From Eubacteriales bacterium (GTDB lineage Bacteria > Bacillota > Clostridia > Lachnospirales > Lachnospiraceae): a DNA stretch of 64,000 bases. Shown here piece after piece: positions 45,759-55,095 of the stretch. The translations under genes and the position numbers were made by a program. Positions within the stretch are counted from its first letter, which is position 1, and every line of letters starts with the position of its first letter. The stretch lies in contig JAUNPJ010000004.1 in assembly GCA_030536755.1 (NCBI GenBank), positions 1 through 64,000 on the forward strand, read 5' to 3'. The notes beneath the pieces were generated by a model. The model saw only the letters and a program-made list of their open reading frames with translations, searched no databases and was not told the origin of the DNA.

Positions 45759-46925
45759 ATGAAACGCGGAGCAAGCAACATGGAAGTAAAACGGATGAAT
45801 CGAAACCGTATATTCCGCTACATAAACGGAACGGACAAGACTTCAATGCCGGATATTGCCGCTGCCCTTGGCATGAGTGGCCCTACAGTCCTTCAGATTG
45901 TAAAAGAGCTGATGGAATTGTCCTTGGTAAAAGAAGTCGGAACGTTTCAATCCACAGGAGGAAGAAAAGCAAAAGCAATTGCTGTTGAACAGGAATATTG
46001 TTACTCTCTGGGGGTCGATATCACGCGGAATCATCTGAGTTTTGTCCTGATCGATCTGGCGGAGAATATTCAGAAATATGTTCGAATCAGAAAATCATTT
46101 GTATTTGAAGAAACGTATTTTTCAGAGATCAGAGAACTTCTGGAAGAGTTCGTGGAAAGCTGTCAGATTCCCAAAGACAAGATTATCGGTGTGGGAATTT
46201 CTGTCCCTGGCATTGTAGATCAGGTACAGAACAAAATCACCAGGGCACATACCTTAAATCTGCTGAATGTAGACGGCAGTATTTTTTCAAAGTACATTCC
46301 ATATCCGTACACGCTGCTCAACGATGCAAATGCAGCGGTGATGGCAGAGTGTTCGAAAGAGGAAAATCCTGGAAACATGGCATATCTGTCTCTGAGCAAT
46401 ACGGTAGGAGGTGCCTTGGTTTTCAAACAAAACGGCATAAATGAAATGGGCTATCAGAATGGTCTGTTTGAAAAAATTTATACCGGTGATAACTGGCGCA
46501 GCGGAGAGTTTGGACATATGGTCATTCATCCGGGAGGAAGAACCTGCTATTGCGGCAAGGAAGGATGCCTGGATGCATATTGCTCAGCGCTTCGGCTTGC
46601 GGATTTGACAGATGGTGATCTGGGGGCTTTTTTTCGGGAAATGGAAAATGGCAGCCGCGAATTTCAAGGAGTCTGGGAGACGTATCTGGATGATCTGGCG
46701 ATTGCGGTAGATAATCTGAGAATGTGTTTTGATTGCGATGTAGTCCTCGGTGGTTATGTGGGAAGCTATATGGAGCCGTATCTTGAACAGCTGCAGGAAA
46801 AAGTTGCAAAGAAAAATACTTTCGGCTACACAGGGGATTATCTTAAGGTTTGCAAATACCGCACAGAAATGTCGGCTCTTGGAGCGGCAGTCTACCAGAT
46901 TGAAAACTATATCAATACCATTTAG
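45759..46925 (+). CDS. ROK-family transcriptional regulator 2
   Basis: 388 residues. The winged helix (MPDIAAALGMSGPTVLQIVKELMELSLV) and ROK domain carry the zinc motif CYCGKEGCLDAYCSA. The kinase DxG is missing (VDITRNHLSFVLIDLAENI), so it is a regulator. It resembles ROK 1 at 41708 in plan and in both motifs, so the locus has two paralogous sensors. It is followed by the zinc dehydrogenase gene in the same direction. Confidence 0.92.
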   Translation: MKRGASNMEVKRMNRNRIFRYINGTDKTSMPDIAAALGMSGPTVLQIVKELMELSLVKEVGTFQSTGGRKAKAIAVEQEYCYSLGVDITRNHLSFVLIDLAENIQKYVRIRKSFVFEETYFSEIRELLEEFVESCQIPKDKIIGVGISVPGIVDQVQNKITRAHTLNLLNVDGSIFSKYIPYPYTLLNDANAAVMAECSKEENPGNMAYLSLSNTVGGALVFKQNGINEMGYQNGLFEKIYTGDNWRSGEFGHMVIHPGGRTCYCGKEGCLDAYCSALRLADLTDGDLGAFFREMENGSREFQGVWETYLDDLAIAVDNLRMCFDCDVVLGGYVGSYMEPYLEQLQEKVAKKNTFGYTGDYLKVCKYRTEMSALGAAVYQIENYINTI

Positions 46926-46965
46926 CCTTTAATAAAAATCTTAATAGTATAAGGAGGAAACAGTT

Positions 46966-48015
46966 GTGGAAGGAACAATGAAAGTAGCAGTCATGAATGG
47001 AATCGGGAAAATGGGTTATACAGAAAGACCGATTCCAGTACCGGCAGACAATGAAGTGCTGGTAAAACTTGAGTATGTAGGTATCTGCGGAAGCGATATG
47101 CACTACTATGAGATGGGGAGAATCGGTGATTATGTGGTAGAGCCGCCATTTGTTCTCGGACATGAGCCTGGCGGTGTAGTTGTCGAAGTCGGCAAGGATG
47201 TTACGCATCTGAAAGTGGGGGACAGAGTTGCTCTGGAACCTGGAAAGACCTGTGGAAAATGTAAATTCTGCCGTGAAGGCAAATACAATCTGTGTCCGGA
47301 TGTTGTATTCTTTGCAACTCCTCCGGTAGATGGTGTATTCCAGGAATATGTGGCACATGAGGCAGATCTTTGCTTCAAACTGCCAGACAATGTGAGCACA
47401 CTGGAAGGCGCTCTGATCGAGCCTCTGTCTGTAGGTTTCCATGCTGCAAAACAGGGTGGTGCATGTGCTGGACAGACTGCAGTTGTATTTGGTGCAGGAT
47501 GTATCGGACTGGTATCCATGATGGCGCTCAAAGCCTGTGGTGTATCCAGAGTCTATGTTGTGGATATTATGGAAAAACGTCTGGAGAAGGCTCTGGAGCT
47601 TGGTGCAGACGGTGTCATCAACGGTAAAGAGTGTGATGTAGTAGAGAAAGCAAAAGAACTGACCGGCGGATGGGGCTTTGACCTTGCAATTGAGACTGCG
47701 GGTACAGAGATTACAACGAATCAGGCAATTCAGGCAGTCTGCAAAGGCGCTACGATTGTCTGCGTAGGTTATGGCAAAACCGGTATGATGAATATGATGA
47801 TGAGCCTTGCTCTGGACAAAGAACTTACCTTTAAGACGGTATTCCGTTATCGTCACATTTATCCAATGGCAATTGAAGCTGTTGCACAGGGGAAAGTCAA
47901 CCTGAAGGGCATTGCCACACATATTTTTGACTTTGATGATATTCAGACAGCAATGGATCGAAGCGTAAATGAGAAAGCAGAAATCGTGAAGGCTGTCGTA
48001 AAGATTGCAAAATAA
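46966..48015 (+). CDS. Zinc-dependent polyol dehydrogenase (sorbitol/xylitol dehydrogenase family)
   Basis: 349 residues of the medium-chain dehydrogenase family. The catalytic zinc region is GICGSDMHYYEMG and GHEPGGVV. The structural-zinc cysteines are in CGKCKFCREGKYNLC, and the Rossmann motif is VFGAGCIGLVSMMALKACG. It is closest in form to L-iditol/sorbitol/xylitol 2-dehydrogenases, which oxidise polyols to ketoses. GTG 46966 is chosen for AAGGAGGA 7 bases upstream; ATG 46978 is an alternative. Confidence 0.9.
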   Translation: MEGTMKVAVMNGIGKMGYTERPIPVPADNEVLVKLEYVGICGSDMHYYEMGRIGDYVVEPPFVLGHEPGGVVVEVGKDVTHLKVGDRVALEPGKTCGKCKFCREGKYNLCPDVVFFATPPVDGVFQEYVAHEADLCFKLPDNVSTLEGALIEPLSVGFHAAKQGGACAGQTAVVFGAGCIGLVSMMALKACGVSRVYVVDIMEKRLEKALELGADGVINGKECDVVEKAKELTGGWGFDLAIETAGTEITTNQAIQAVCKGATIVCVGYGKTGMMNMMMSLALDKELTFKTVFRYRHIYPMAIEAVAQGKVNLKGIATHIFDFDDIQTAMDRSVNEKAEIVKAVVKIAK

Positions 48016-48088
48016 ACAATCCCGGGGCTTTGAAGCTTTTGTTAAAATAGCATAAAAAATCTGATTAAAATTTGTTTGTTATTGCGTC

Positions 48089-48127
48089 TTGCACAAAAGG
48101 CGATTGAAACATATAATTTAATTAAAT
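48089..48127 (+). promoter_or_regulatory. Promoter of the SDR-ABC transporter operon with palindrome
   Basis: TTGCAC (48089-48094), a 17-base spacer and TATAAT (48112-48117). The 12-base palindrome ATTTAATTAAAT (48116-48127) overlaps the -10 end and shares TTAATTAAA with the ROK 2 promoter. Confidence 0.6.
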
Positions 48128-48198
48128 CAGATTTATGAAACGACTTTATAAAAGGGTTTCGAAAAATAACTTTTATCAAAAGCAAGGAGGATAAGGAA

Positions 48199-48975
48199 AT
48201 GGGAATTATCGAGAAAATGAGATTGGATGGAAAAGCAATTTATGTAACAGGTGCAGCCAGCGGAATTGGTAAATGTGCAGCAATGGCATTTGCTGAGGCA
48301 GGTGCAGACGTAGCGATCGTTGACATCAACATCGAAGGCGCAGAGAAAGTTGCAAAAGAAATTGCTGAGGCAACAGGATCCAAAACAATTGCGATTAAGT
48401 GTGACGTAACAAACCAGGAAGACGTTGAGGCAATGGTTGCCAAAGTTGTTGAGACATACGGCAAACTCGATGCATGCTACAACAACGCTGGTATCGCACT
48501 GAATGTTCCTGCTGAGGAAATGACTTATGAGCAGTGGTTAAAAGTTATCAACATCAACTTAAACGGTGTGTTCCTCTGTGCAACAGCAGCCGGAAGAGTG
48601 ATGCTGAAACAGGGATATGGTTCCATCATCAATACAGCTTCCATGTCCGGACATATTGTAAATGTTCCGCAGCCACAGTGTGCATACAATGCATCAAAGG
48701 CAGGCGTTATTCTTCTGACAAAATCTCTGGCAGTTGAATGGGCAAAAAAAGGTGTTCGTGTAAACTGCATCAGCCCGGGATACATTGGAACAGACCTGAT
48801 CATGAATGCCCCTCATCTGAAACCATTGATTGAAGAGTGGAACGCAATGGCTCCAATGGGAAGACTTGGAAAACCGGAAGAGTTACAGTCTATTCTGGTA
48901 TACCTTGCAGGAGACACCAGCACATTCACAACAGGTTCTGATATCGTAGTAGACGGAGCATTTACCTGCTTCTAA
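48199..48975 (+). CDS. Short-chain dehydrogenase/reductase of the polyol locus
   Basis: 258 residues with VTGAASGIGKCAAMAFAEAGADVAIVD (NAD binding), NNAG and the catalytic pair in YNASKAG. The last residues, TTGSDIVVDGAFTCF, suit a sugar or polyol dehydrogenase. Being first in the operon with the sugar ABC transporter, it probably acts on the imported compound. The ribosome binding site is AAGGAGGAT. Confidence 0.88.
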   Translation: MGIIEKMRLDGKAIYVTGAASGIGKCAAMAFAEAGADVAIVDINIEGAEKVAKEIAEATGSKTIAIKCDVTNQEDVEAMVAKVVETYGKLDACYNNAGIALNVPAEEMTYEQWLKVININLNGVFLCATAAGRVMLKQGYGSIINTASMSGHIVNVPQPQCAYNASKAGVILLTKSLAVEWAKKGVRVNCISPGYIGTDLIMNAPHLKPLIEEWNAMAPMGRLGKPEELQSILVYLAGDTSTFTTGSDIVVDGAFTCF

Positions 48976-49056
48976 AACAAAGATTTTTATCACTGCGGCA
49001 GAGAAGGGCTGCAGTGTTAAAAAAATATACTAATCCAAAAAAAGGAGGACATCAAA

Positions 49057-50091
49057 ATGAAAAAGAGATTAGTTGCATTATTACTGGGTGCTACAATGGT
49101 AGCAAGTGCATTAGTTGGATGCGGCGGTGGAGATGACGCTGCTGCAACAGACGGTGCTGCAACAGAAGAGGCTGCTGACGGGGAAGAAGCAGCTGGCGGC
49201 AAAAAAATCGGTATCACAATCCAGAACTATGAGAACGCTTACTGGGCAGGCGTTATGAGCAAACTGGATCAGATTCTGAAAGACAATGGCTATGAAGCTA
49301 CTATCGTTGGATGTGAGGAGAACTCCGGTAAACAGATCGAGCAGATCGAGAACTTTATCACAGCTGGATGTGACCTGATCATGGTTCATCCAAACGATGC
49401 AGATGCAGTAGAAGAAGTTTGTGGACGTGCAATGAAAGAGGGCATCAAAGTTATGTGCTGGGATAACCCAATGGAAAACACAACAGCAAACTGGGTACTT
49501 GACAACACAGAGCTTGGAAAAGAAATTGGTAAGACAGCAGCAAACTTCATTAATGAGCATTACACAGCAGACAACAAAGCGGAAGTTTGTGTCATCGGTA
49601 AACCGGATACACAGGTTCTGTTAGAGAGACAGAATGGTATTGAGGCAGGCCTTGAGGAGTACTGCGAGGACAATTATGAGATCGTGGCAACCATTGACGG
49701 TGTTGTAAACAACGAAGTACAGACAAAGGCTGAGACAGTTCTTCAGGCTCACCCGGATTGTAAAGTATGGGTAGGTGTAGGTGCTGGTGCCATGATCGGT
49801 TCCAACACAGCTCTGCTTGCGAAATACGGCGGCGCTGGAAAGATTCCGGAAGACTGTGGTGTTATCACAACTGACGTTACAAAAGAGCAGTTAGATTCTC
49901 TTCAGGCTGGTGACGAGGCTGTTAGAGCTATCGTAGGTTTCGAGGGATCCAACACAGATACAGCTCAGGCATGTTTCGAAATGTTCGAGAGAATTCTCAG
50001 CGGCGAGGACTTCTCTGCTGATAAGAACGTTTACAGACCATTATGCGAGATCAACATGGACAACATTGAAGAGATCCAGGCTGGTATGTAA
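49057..50091 (+). CDS. Sugar ABC transporter substrate-binding lipoprotein
   Basis: 344 residues. The signal peptide ends ALVGC with lipid cysteine at residue 22. A short Ala/Asp/Glu-rich linker leads to a type-1 periplasmic binding fold (Peripla_BP_4): ITIQNYENAYWAGVM, MVHPNDADAVEEV and VMCWDNPM. It is of the ribose/allose/polyol class and delivers its ligand to the ATPase/permease encoded next. The ribosome binding site is AAAGGAGGA. Confidence 0.92.
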   Translation: MKKRLVALLLGATMVASALVGCGGGDDAAATDGAATEEAADGEEAAGGKKIGITIQNYENAYWAGVMSKLDQILKDNGYEATIVGCEENSGKQIEQIENFITAGCDLIMVHPNDADAVEEVCGRAMKEGIKVMCWDNPMENTTANWVLDNTELGKEIGKTAANFINEHYTADNKAEVCVIGKPDTQVLLERQNGIEAGLEEYCEDNYEIVATIDGVVNNEVQTKAETVLQAHPDCKVWVGVGAGAMIGSNTALLAKYGGAGKIPEDCGVITTDVTKEQLDSLQAGDEAVRAIVGFEGSNTDTAQACFEMFERILSGEDFSADKNVYRPLCEINMDNIEEIQAGM

Positions 50092-50130
50092 TTCGTTGAA
50101 TGTAAAGAGAAACTGGTAACAAAGTAACAG

Positions 50131-50153
50131 GGGGCGGCTAAAGCAGCCGCTCC
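50131..50153 (+). other. Hairpin between the binding-protein and ATPase genes
   Basis: GGGGCGGCT and AGCCGCTCC arms without a T-run. This is the usual place for a structure that protects the upstream mRNA so that the binding protein is made in excess. Confidence 0.6.
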
Positions 50154-50181
50154 TATATAATTAAGATCACGGGGGATGAGT

Positions 50182-51693
50182 ATGAGCGAAGAATATGTAT
50201 TACAATTACAGCATATAAGAAAAGAATACCCGGGTGTTGTTGCGCTGAAAGATGTTACTCTTGAACTGAAAAAAGGTGAGATTCTCGCACTGATCGGAGA
50301 GAATGGAGCAGGTAAATCAACTCTGATCAAATGCTGTTCCGGAGCTGTTATTCCTACTTCCGGTAAGATCATTGTAAATGGAAAAGAATTTACAAGCATG
50401 ACACCTCAGCTCGCAGCAGAGAATGGAATTGCTATTATTTATCAGGAGTTTAATAACGTAAAAGAATTATCAGCCGCAGAGAACCTGTTTTTGGGACGGC
50501 CGATTCGAAAAGGAATTGTAGTTGACAAGGCAGCGATGGAAAAAGAAGCTGCAAAAGCGTTTGACCGCTTACATATTAAGATTAATCCTAAGACATTGAT
50601 GAAAGACCTGACAGTAGGATATCAGCAGATGGTTGAGATTGCAAAAGCGATTCAGCAGAATGCAAACGTTTTGATTATGGATGAACCTTCCGCACCTTTA
50701 ACAAGTGCAGAAGTTGAGAGCATGTTTGAAGTAGTAGAACAGCTTCGTTCCGAAGGCGTTTCTATTATTTACATCTCTCATAGATTGGACGAGATTTATC
50801 GTCTGTCTGATAGAATCGTAGTAATCCGAGACGGAGAGTATGTAAAGACTCTGATTACGAAAAACAGTCACGTGCAGGAATTAATTCAGCTCATGGTAGG
50901 TCGTGAACTGACACAGACATATCCGCCTCGCGGCGATTGTATCAACAAAAATGAAGTATTCTTAGAGCTTCAGAATGTGACCGGAAACGGTGATAAGAAT
51001 ATCAACTTAAAGGTTCACAAAGGTGAGATTCTTGGTCTCGGTGGACTGGTTGGTGCGGGACGTACAGAGCTTGCAGAGATGATCTTCGGTGCAGCCCGCA
51101 AGGAGTCCGGAAAGATTATTTTCAAAGGAAAAGAAATTAATCCAAAGAGCCCAAGAGAGGCGATTGACCTTGGAGTAGCTCTGGTGCCAGAGGACAGAAA
51201 ACGTCATGGTGCTATGCTTGGTATTTCTATTAAGAATAATATCAATATGCCGATATACGAGAGAAACTCAAAATTCAGCGTGATTGATTCAAAGAAGGAA
51301 TGGGAGATTGCTGAAAAATATGAGAAAAATATGGCAATCAAGACACCGTCTCTGAATCAGCTCGTGAAAAACCTCAGTGGTGGTAACCAGCAGAAGGTAA
51401 TCCTCGGAAGATGGTTGGCAGCAGATTCTGAGTTGATTATTTTCGACGAGCCGACTCGTGGTATTGACGTAGGTGCAAAATACGAAATCTACAAATTGAT
51501 GAATGATCTGGTAGAAAAAGAAGGAAAAGCAATTCTGATGATTTCCTCTGAAATGGAAGAGTTAATGGGAATGTCAGACAGAATTGTAGTGCTGGCAGAA
51601 GGTAATCAGACTGGAGAGCTTATGAAAGACGAATTCAGTCAGGAGAGAATTATGGCATTTGCATCAGCAGCTAAAGCTCAGGAGGGAGAGTAA
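50182..51693 (+). CDS. Sugar ABC transporter ATP-binding protein (RbsA type)
   Basis: 503 residues with two ABC domains, as in RbsA/MglA. The first has Walker A GENGAGKST at residues 39-47 and LIMDEPSAPLT. The second has a degenerate Walker A (GLVGAGRTEL) but an intact signature, LSGGNQQKVILGRWL. It energises import by the permease. ATG 50182 follows the GGGGG ribosome binding site; an ATG at 50176 overlaps that site. Confidence 0.95.
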   Translation: MSEEYVLQLQHIRKEYPGVVALKDVTLELKKGEILALIGENGAGKSTLIKCCSGAVIPTSGKIIVNGKEFTSMTPQLAAENGIAIIYQEFNNVKELSAAENLFLGRPIRKGIVVDKAAMEKEAAKAFDRLHIKINPKTLMKDLTVGYQQMVEIAKAIQQNANVLIMDEPSAPLTSAEVESMFEVVEQLRSEGVSIIYISHRLDEIYRLSDRIVVIRDGEYVKTLITKNSHVQELIQLMVGRELTQTYPPRGDCINKNEVFLELQNVTGNGDKNINLKVHKGEILGLGGLVGAGRTELAEMIFGAARKESGKIIFKGKEINPKSPREAIDLGVALVPEDRKRHGAMLGISIKNNINMPIYERNSKFSVIDSKKEWEIAEKYEKNMAIKTPSLNQLVKNLSGGNQQKVILGRWLAADSELIIFDEPTRGIDVGAKYEIYKLMNDLVEKEGKAILMISSEMEELMGMSDRIVVLAEGNQTGELMKDEFSQERIMAFASAAKAQEGE

Positions 51694-51695
51694 TT

Positions 51696-52649
51696 ATGAA
51701 AGAAAACAAAGTTTTAAATCAAATAAAATCTCAGGCAATTTGGGTTGTACTGGTCGCTCTGGTGATTGTCTTCACAATTGCAAACCCAAGATTTATCAGT
51801 CCAAACAACTTACTTACACTGCTTCGTCAGGTTTCCATGTATGGTATTGCTTCCATTGGTATGACATTTGTTATCCTGCTTGGTGACATCGACCTTTCCA
51901 CAGGTACGATTATTTCCTTCGTAAATATCATTTGTGCATACATGATGGTAAACATGGGTCTTCACCCTGTAATTGCAATTCTTGTTTCACTGGTAGCTGC
52001 AACACTGATCGGTGTACTGAATGGTTTCATGGTATCTACTGTTGGTATCCCTGCAATCATCGCTACTTACGCAACACAGACAGCTTTCTATGGTCTGGCA
52101 CTGATCATCTGTGGTGGTATGCCAATCAGCGGATTCTCCAAAGGCTTTGCTGTTATCGGTCAGGGATATGTAGGTATCGTTCCGATTCCTGTAATCATCA
52201 TGGCAATCTGCTTTGCAATCGGTTCTTTCATCCTGAACAAGACATATTTCGGACGTTACTTCTACGCAGTAGGTGGTAACGTAGAAGCTGCAAAACTTTC
52301 CGGTATCCGCGTAAGCAGAATCAAATACCTCGTATTTGCAATCTCCGGTTTCTTCGCAGGTCTGGCAGGTATCGTAATGCTGTCCCGTACTGCTTCCGGT
52401 AACGCATCTTCCGGTGCTGACGGATTCGAGTTCGAAGTTATCACCTGTGTAGTTTTAGGTGGTGTATCCGTAACTGGTGGTGTTGGTAGAATGTCTGGTG
52501 TTGTAGCCGGTACTTTCATCATCGGTGCTCTGAAAAACGGTATGGTGCTTATGAACGTAAACTCTTATGTACAGAAAATCGTTATGGGTGTTGTACTTGC
52601 ACTCGCTGTTGGATTTGACTGTATGCAGAATAAAAAACGTGCAAATTAA
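51696..52649 (+). CDS. Sugar ABC transporter permease (RbsC type)
   Basis: 317 residues with about eight to ten membrane helices. Typical BPD_transp_2 motifs are GMTFVILLGDIDLSTG, NGFMVSTVGIPAIIATYAT, GRYFYAVGGNVEAAKLSGIRV and VLGGVSVTGGVGRM. It starts 3 bases after the ATPase gene and ends the operon before a terminator. Confidence 0.95.
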   Translation: MKENKVLNQIKSQAIWVVLVALVIVFTIANPRFISPNNLLTLLRQVSMYGIASIGMTFVILLGDIDLSTGTIISFVNIICAYMMVNMGLHPVIAILVSLVAATLIGVLNGFMVSTVGIPAIIATYATQTAFYGLALIICGGMPISGFSKGFAVIGQGYVGIVPIPVIIMAICFAIGSFILNKTYFGRYFYAVGGNVEAAKLSGIRVSRIKYLVFAISGFFAGLAGIVMLSRTASGNASSGADGFEFEVITCVVLGGVSVTGGVGRMSGVVAGTFIIGALKNGMVLMNVNSYVQKIVMGVVLALAVGFDCMQNKKRAN

Positions 52650-52689
52650 TTTGCATACTCCTCTCATTGTTATAAACCATTGTAAAAAA

Positions 52690-52712
52690 GGACCGCTTGG
52701 CGGTCCTTTTTT
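52690..52712 (+). terminator. Terminator of the sugar ABC operon
   Basis: Perfect arms GGACCGC and GCGGTCC around TTG, followed by six Ts. Confidence 0.9.
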
Positions 52713-52714
52713 GT

Positions 52715-52738
52715 GGGACAAGGGGACGGTTCTGTCCC
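52715..52738. repeat. Short GGGACA/TGTCCC inverted repeat
   Basis: GGGACA (52715-52720) and TGTCCC (52733-52738) bracket AGGGGACGGTTC. The motif resembles the palindrome at 230-247 and the tail of repeat copy B, and belongs to a family of short dispersed GGGAC repeats. Confidence 0.4.
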
Positions 52739-52744
52739 AAACGT

Positions 52745-53602
52745 TTATCTTTCCCAGCGTCCGGAAGCTCCACATGGCAGCACAAGTCCCGTGCTTGTCA
52801 CCGGAAGTCCGATTTCCTGTGAATCTACATGACCATGGAAATCGCTCAGTGCTGTTGACAGCATATAAGTCAGTACCGCAGGAGCTAATCCTGTTGTGTA
52901 GGAATTGACCAGGAAAAAGAGCGGATCATCAGAAAGCAGCTTTGCGCAAAGCTGAATCAGAGGATAGATTGCCTCTTCAATCTTCCAGATTTCCCCTTTT
53001 GGTCCTCTTCCGTAGGATGGCGGATCCATAATAATGGCGTCGTAATGATTGCCTCTTCGGATTTCGCGTTCCACGAACTTGACGCAGTCGTCGACCAGCC
53101 AGCGGATCGGGGCATCCTTAAGACCGGAGGCAACGGCGTTTTCTTTTGCCCAGCCGACCATACCTTTGGAAGCGTCTACATGAGTGACGGAAGCTCCCGC
53201 AGCCGCCGCAGCCAGTGTTGCGCCTCCTGTGTAGGCGAACAGGTTCAGAACTTTAATTGGGCGGCCTGCCTTTTTGATTTTTTCAGAGAACCAGTCCCAG
53301 TTTGTAGCCTGTTCCGGGAACAGACCTGTATGTTTGAAACTAAAAGGTTTCAAATGAAATGTGAGATTTTTGTAATGAATGGACCACTGTTCCGGCAGAT
53401 TGAAGAATTCCCATTCTCCGCCGCCGCGGGAACTGCGGTGATAATGACCGTTCATTTTGCGCCATCCTTTATGTTTTTTCGGAGTATCCCAGATAACCTG
53501 AGGATCGGGACGTACCAGAAGATAGTCACCCCAGCGTTCCAGTTTTTCACCTTTTGAGGTATCAATTACTTCATAGTCTTTCCATCCGTCTGCAATCCAC
53601 AT
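52745..53602 (-). CDS. RlmI-like SAM-dependent methyltransferase without a PUA domain
   Basis: 285 residues. The SAM-binding motif is VLNLFAYTGGATL (from residue 118), then VDASKGMVGWAKEN and the DPPSYGRGPKGE catalytic loop of the RlmI/RlmK-type methyltransferases. The N-terminal PUA domain of true RlmI is absent, as in many Firmicutes members. The target is presumably RNA, but its identity is not shown. It is convergent with the ABC operon. Confidence 0.85.
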   Translation of the reverse strand: MWIADGWKDYEVIDTSKGEKLERWGDYLLVRPDPQVIWDTPKKHKGWRKMNGHYHRSSRGGGEWEFFNLPEQWSIHYKNLTFHLKPFSFKHTGLFPEQATNWDWFSEKIKKAGRPIKVLNLFAYTGGATLAAAAAGASVTHVDASKGMVGWAKENAVASGLKDAPIRWLVDDCVKFVEREIRRGNHYDAIIMDPPSYGRGPKGEIWKIEEAIYPLIQLCAKLLSDDPLFFLVNSYTTGLAPAVLTYMLSTALSDFHGHVDSQEIGLPVTSTGLVLPCGASGRWER

Positions 53603-53785
53603 ATTTTTCTATACCTAACCTTTCATTTTTTCTTACAAATGCACCAAAACTACTATATCATAGGAAGAACTCCTTGACAATAAAGGAACCAGCATACTAC
53701 AATAGAAAAAGTAAAATCTCAGGCAAGAATACAGATAGTATAGGAACATAAGGCAAATCGTGTGTTCTGTTTAAGGAGGAAAATT

Positions 53786-55072
53786 ATGAAAAAATACAGT
53801 GAGATGAGCAGAGAAGAATTGTTGGAACTAAAAAGTCAGTTAGAGGCTGAGTTTGAAGATGTGAAGGGAAAAGGTCTGAAGCTGGATATGTCCAGAGGAA
53901 AACCGGCAGCAGAGCAGCTGGATCTTGGAAAAGAACTTCTGGACATTGTAAACGGTGAATCTGATATGAAAGCAGAAAATGGTCTGGATACCAGAAACTA
54001 TGGCGGACCGGAAGGCATTCCGGAAGCGAAAGCGCTGATGGCAGAGATGGTTGGAACAAAACCGGAAAATGTTATTGTATTTGGTAACTCCAGTTTGAAT
54101 ATTATGTTTGATACCGTTTCCAGAGCGATGACTCATGGTATTATGGGCAATACTCCATGGGCAAAGCTGGATCATTTTAAATTTTTATGTCCTGCACCGG
54201 GATATGATCGTCACTTCCGTGTGACTGAATATTTTGGCGCAGAGCTTGTCACCATTCCGATGTTAGAGGATGGTCCGGATATGGACATGGTAGAGAAAAT
54301 TGTGAGTGAGGATGCGTCTGTAAAAGGAATCTGGTGTATCCCGAAATACTCCAATCCGACAGGTGCAGTATACTCTGATGAGGTTGTGCGCAGATTTGCA
54401 AATCTGAAACCGGCGGCAAAAGATTTCCGTATTTTCTGGGACAATGCATACTGTGTACATGATTTATACGAGGACAATCAGCCGCAGATTCTTGATATTC
54501 TCTCTGAATGTGAGAAAGCTGGCAATCCGGATATGGTATTTGAGTTTGCATCTACTTCCAAGGTGAGCTTTGCAGGCGGCGGCGTTTCTATGATGGCGGC
54601 TTCCCCGGCAAATCTGGCAGAAGTGAAAAAACATATGAGCACACAGACTATCGGTCATGATAAGATCAATCAGCTTCGCCATGCCCGTTATTTTAAGAAT
54701 ATGGACGGCATCAAAGCGCATATGATGAAACATGCAGCAAGCCTTCGTCCAAAATTTGAGGCAGTTCTCAATGTTTTGGAGAGTGATCTTGGCGGACTTG
54801 GCATCGGTACATGGACAAAGCCTCTTGGCGGATACTTTATTTCCTTTGATGCGATGGAGGGATGCGCGAAAGCGATTGTTGCGAAGGCAAAAGAAGCAGG
54901 TCTTGTAATGACTGGAGCCGGCGCGACTTACCCATATGGAAACGATCCGAAAGACAGCAATATCCGTATTGCTCCATCTTATCCAACACCGGAAGAACTG
55001 GAAGTCGCAGGTAAAGTATTTGTATTAAGTGTAAAATTGGTAAGTGTAAATAAATTACTGCAGGAAGCTTAA
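53786..55072 (+). CDS. Aspartate aminotransferase-like PLP enzyme (PF12897-type)
   Basis: About 428 residues. It begins MKKYSEMSREELLELKSQ and has LDMSRGKPAAEQLDL, RNYGGPEGIPEAKALMAEM, IPKYSNPTGAVYSDE, the FWDNAYCVHD aspartate and the lysine in FASTSKVSFAGGG. This is the separate class I subgroup known from Corynebacterium-type aspartate aminotransferase. It could serve aspartate supply for diaminopimelate or general transamination. ATG 53786 follows AAGGAGGA. Confidence 0.88.
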   Translation: MKKYSEMSREELLELKSQLEAEFEDVKGKGLKLDMSRGKPAAEQLDLGKELLDIVNGESDMKAENGLDTRNYGGPEGIPEAKALMAEMVGTKPENVIVFGNSSLNIMFDTVSRAMTHGIMGNTPWAKLDHFKFLCPAPGYDRHFRVTEYFGAELVTIPMLEDGPDMDMVEKIVSEDASVKGIWCIPKYSNPTGAVYSDEVVRRFANLKPAAKDFRIFWDNAYCVHDLYEDNQPQILDILSECEKAGNPDMVFEFASTSKVSFAGGGVSMMAASPANLAEVKKHMSTQTIGHDKINQLRHARYFKNMDGIKAHMMKHAASLRPKFEAVLNVLESDLGGLGIGTWTKPLGGYFISFDAMEGCAKAIVAKAKEAGLVMTGAGATYPYGNDPKDSNIRIAPSYPTPEELEVAGKVFVLSVKLVSVNKLLQEA

Positions 55073-55095
55073 ATTTAAGTAGGGAAGCGTAATCA

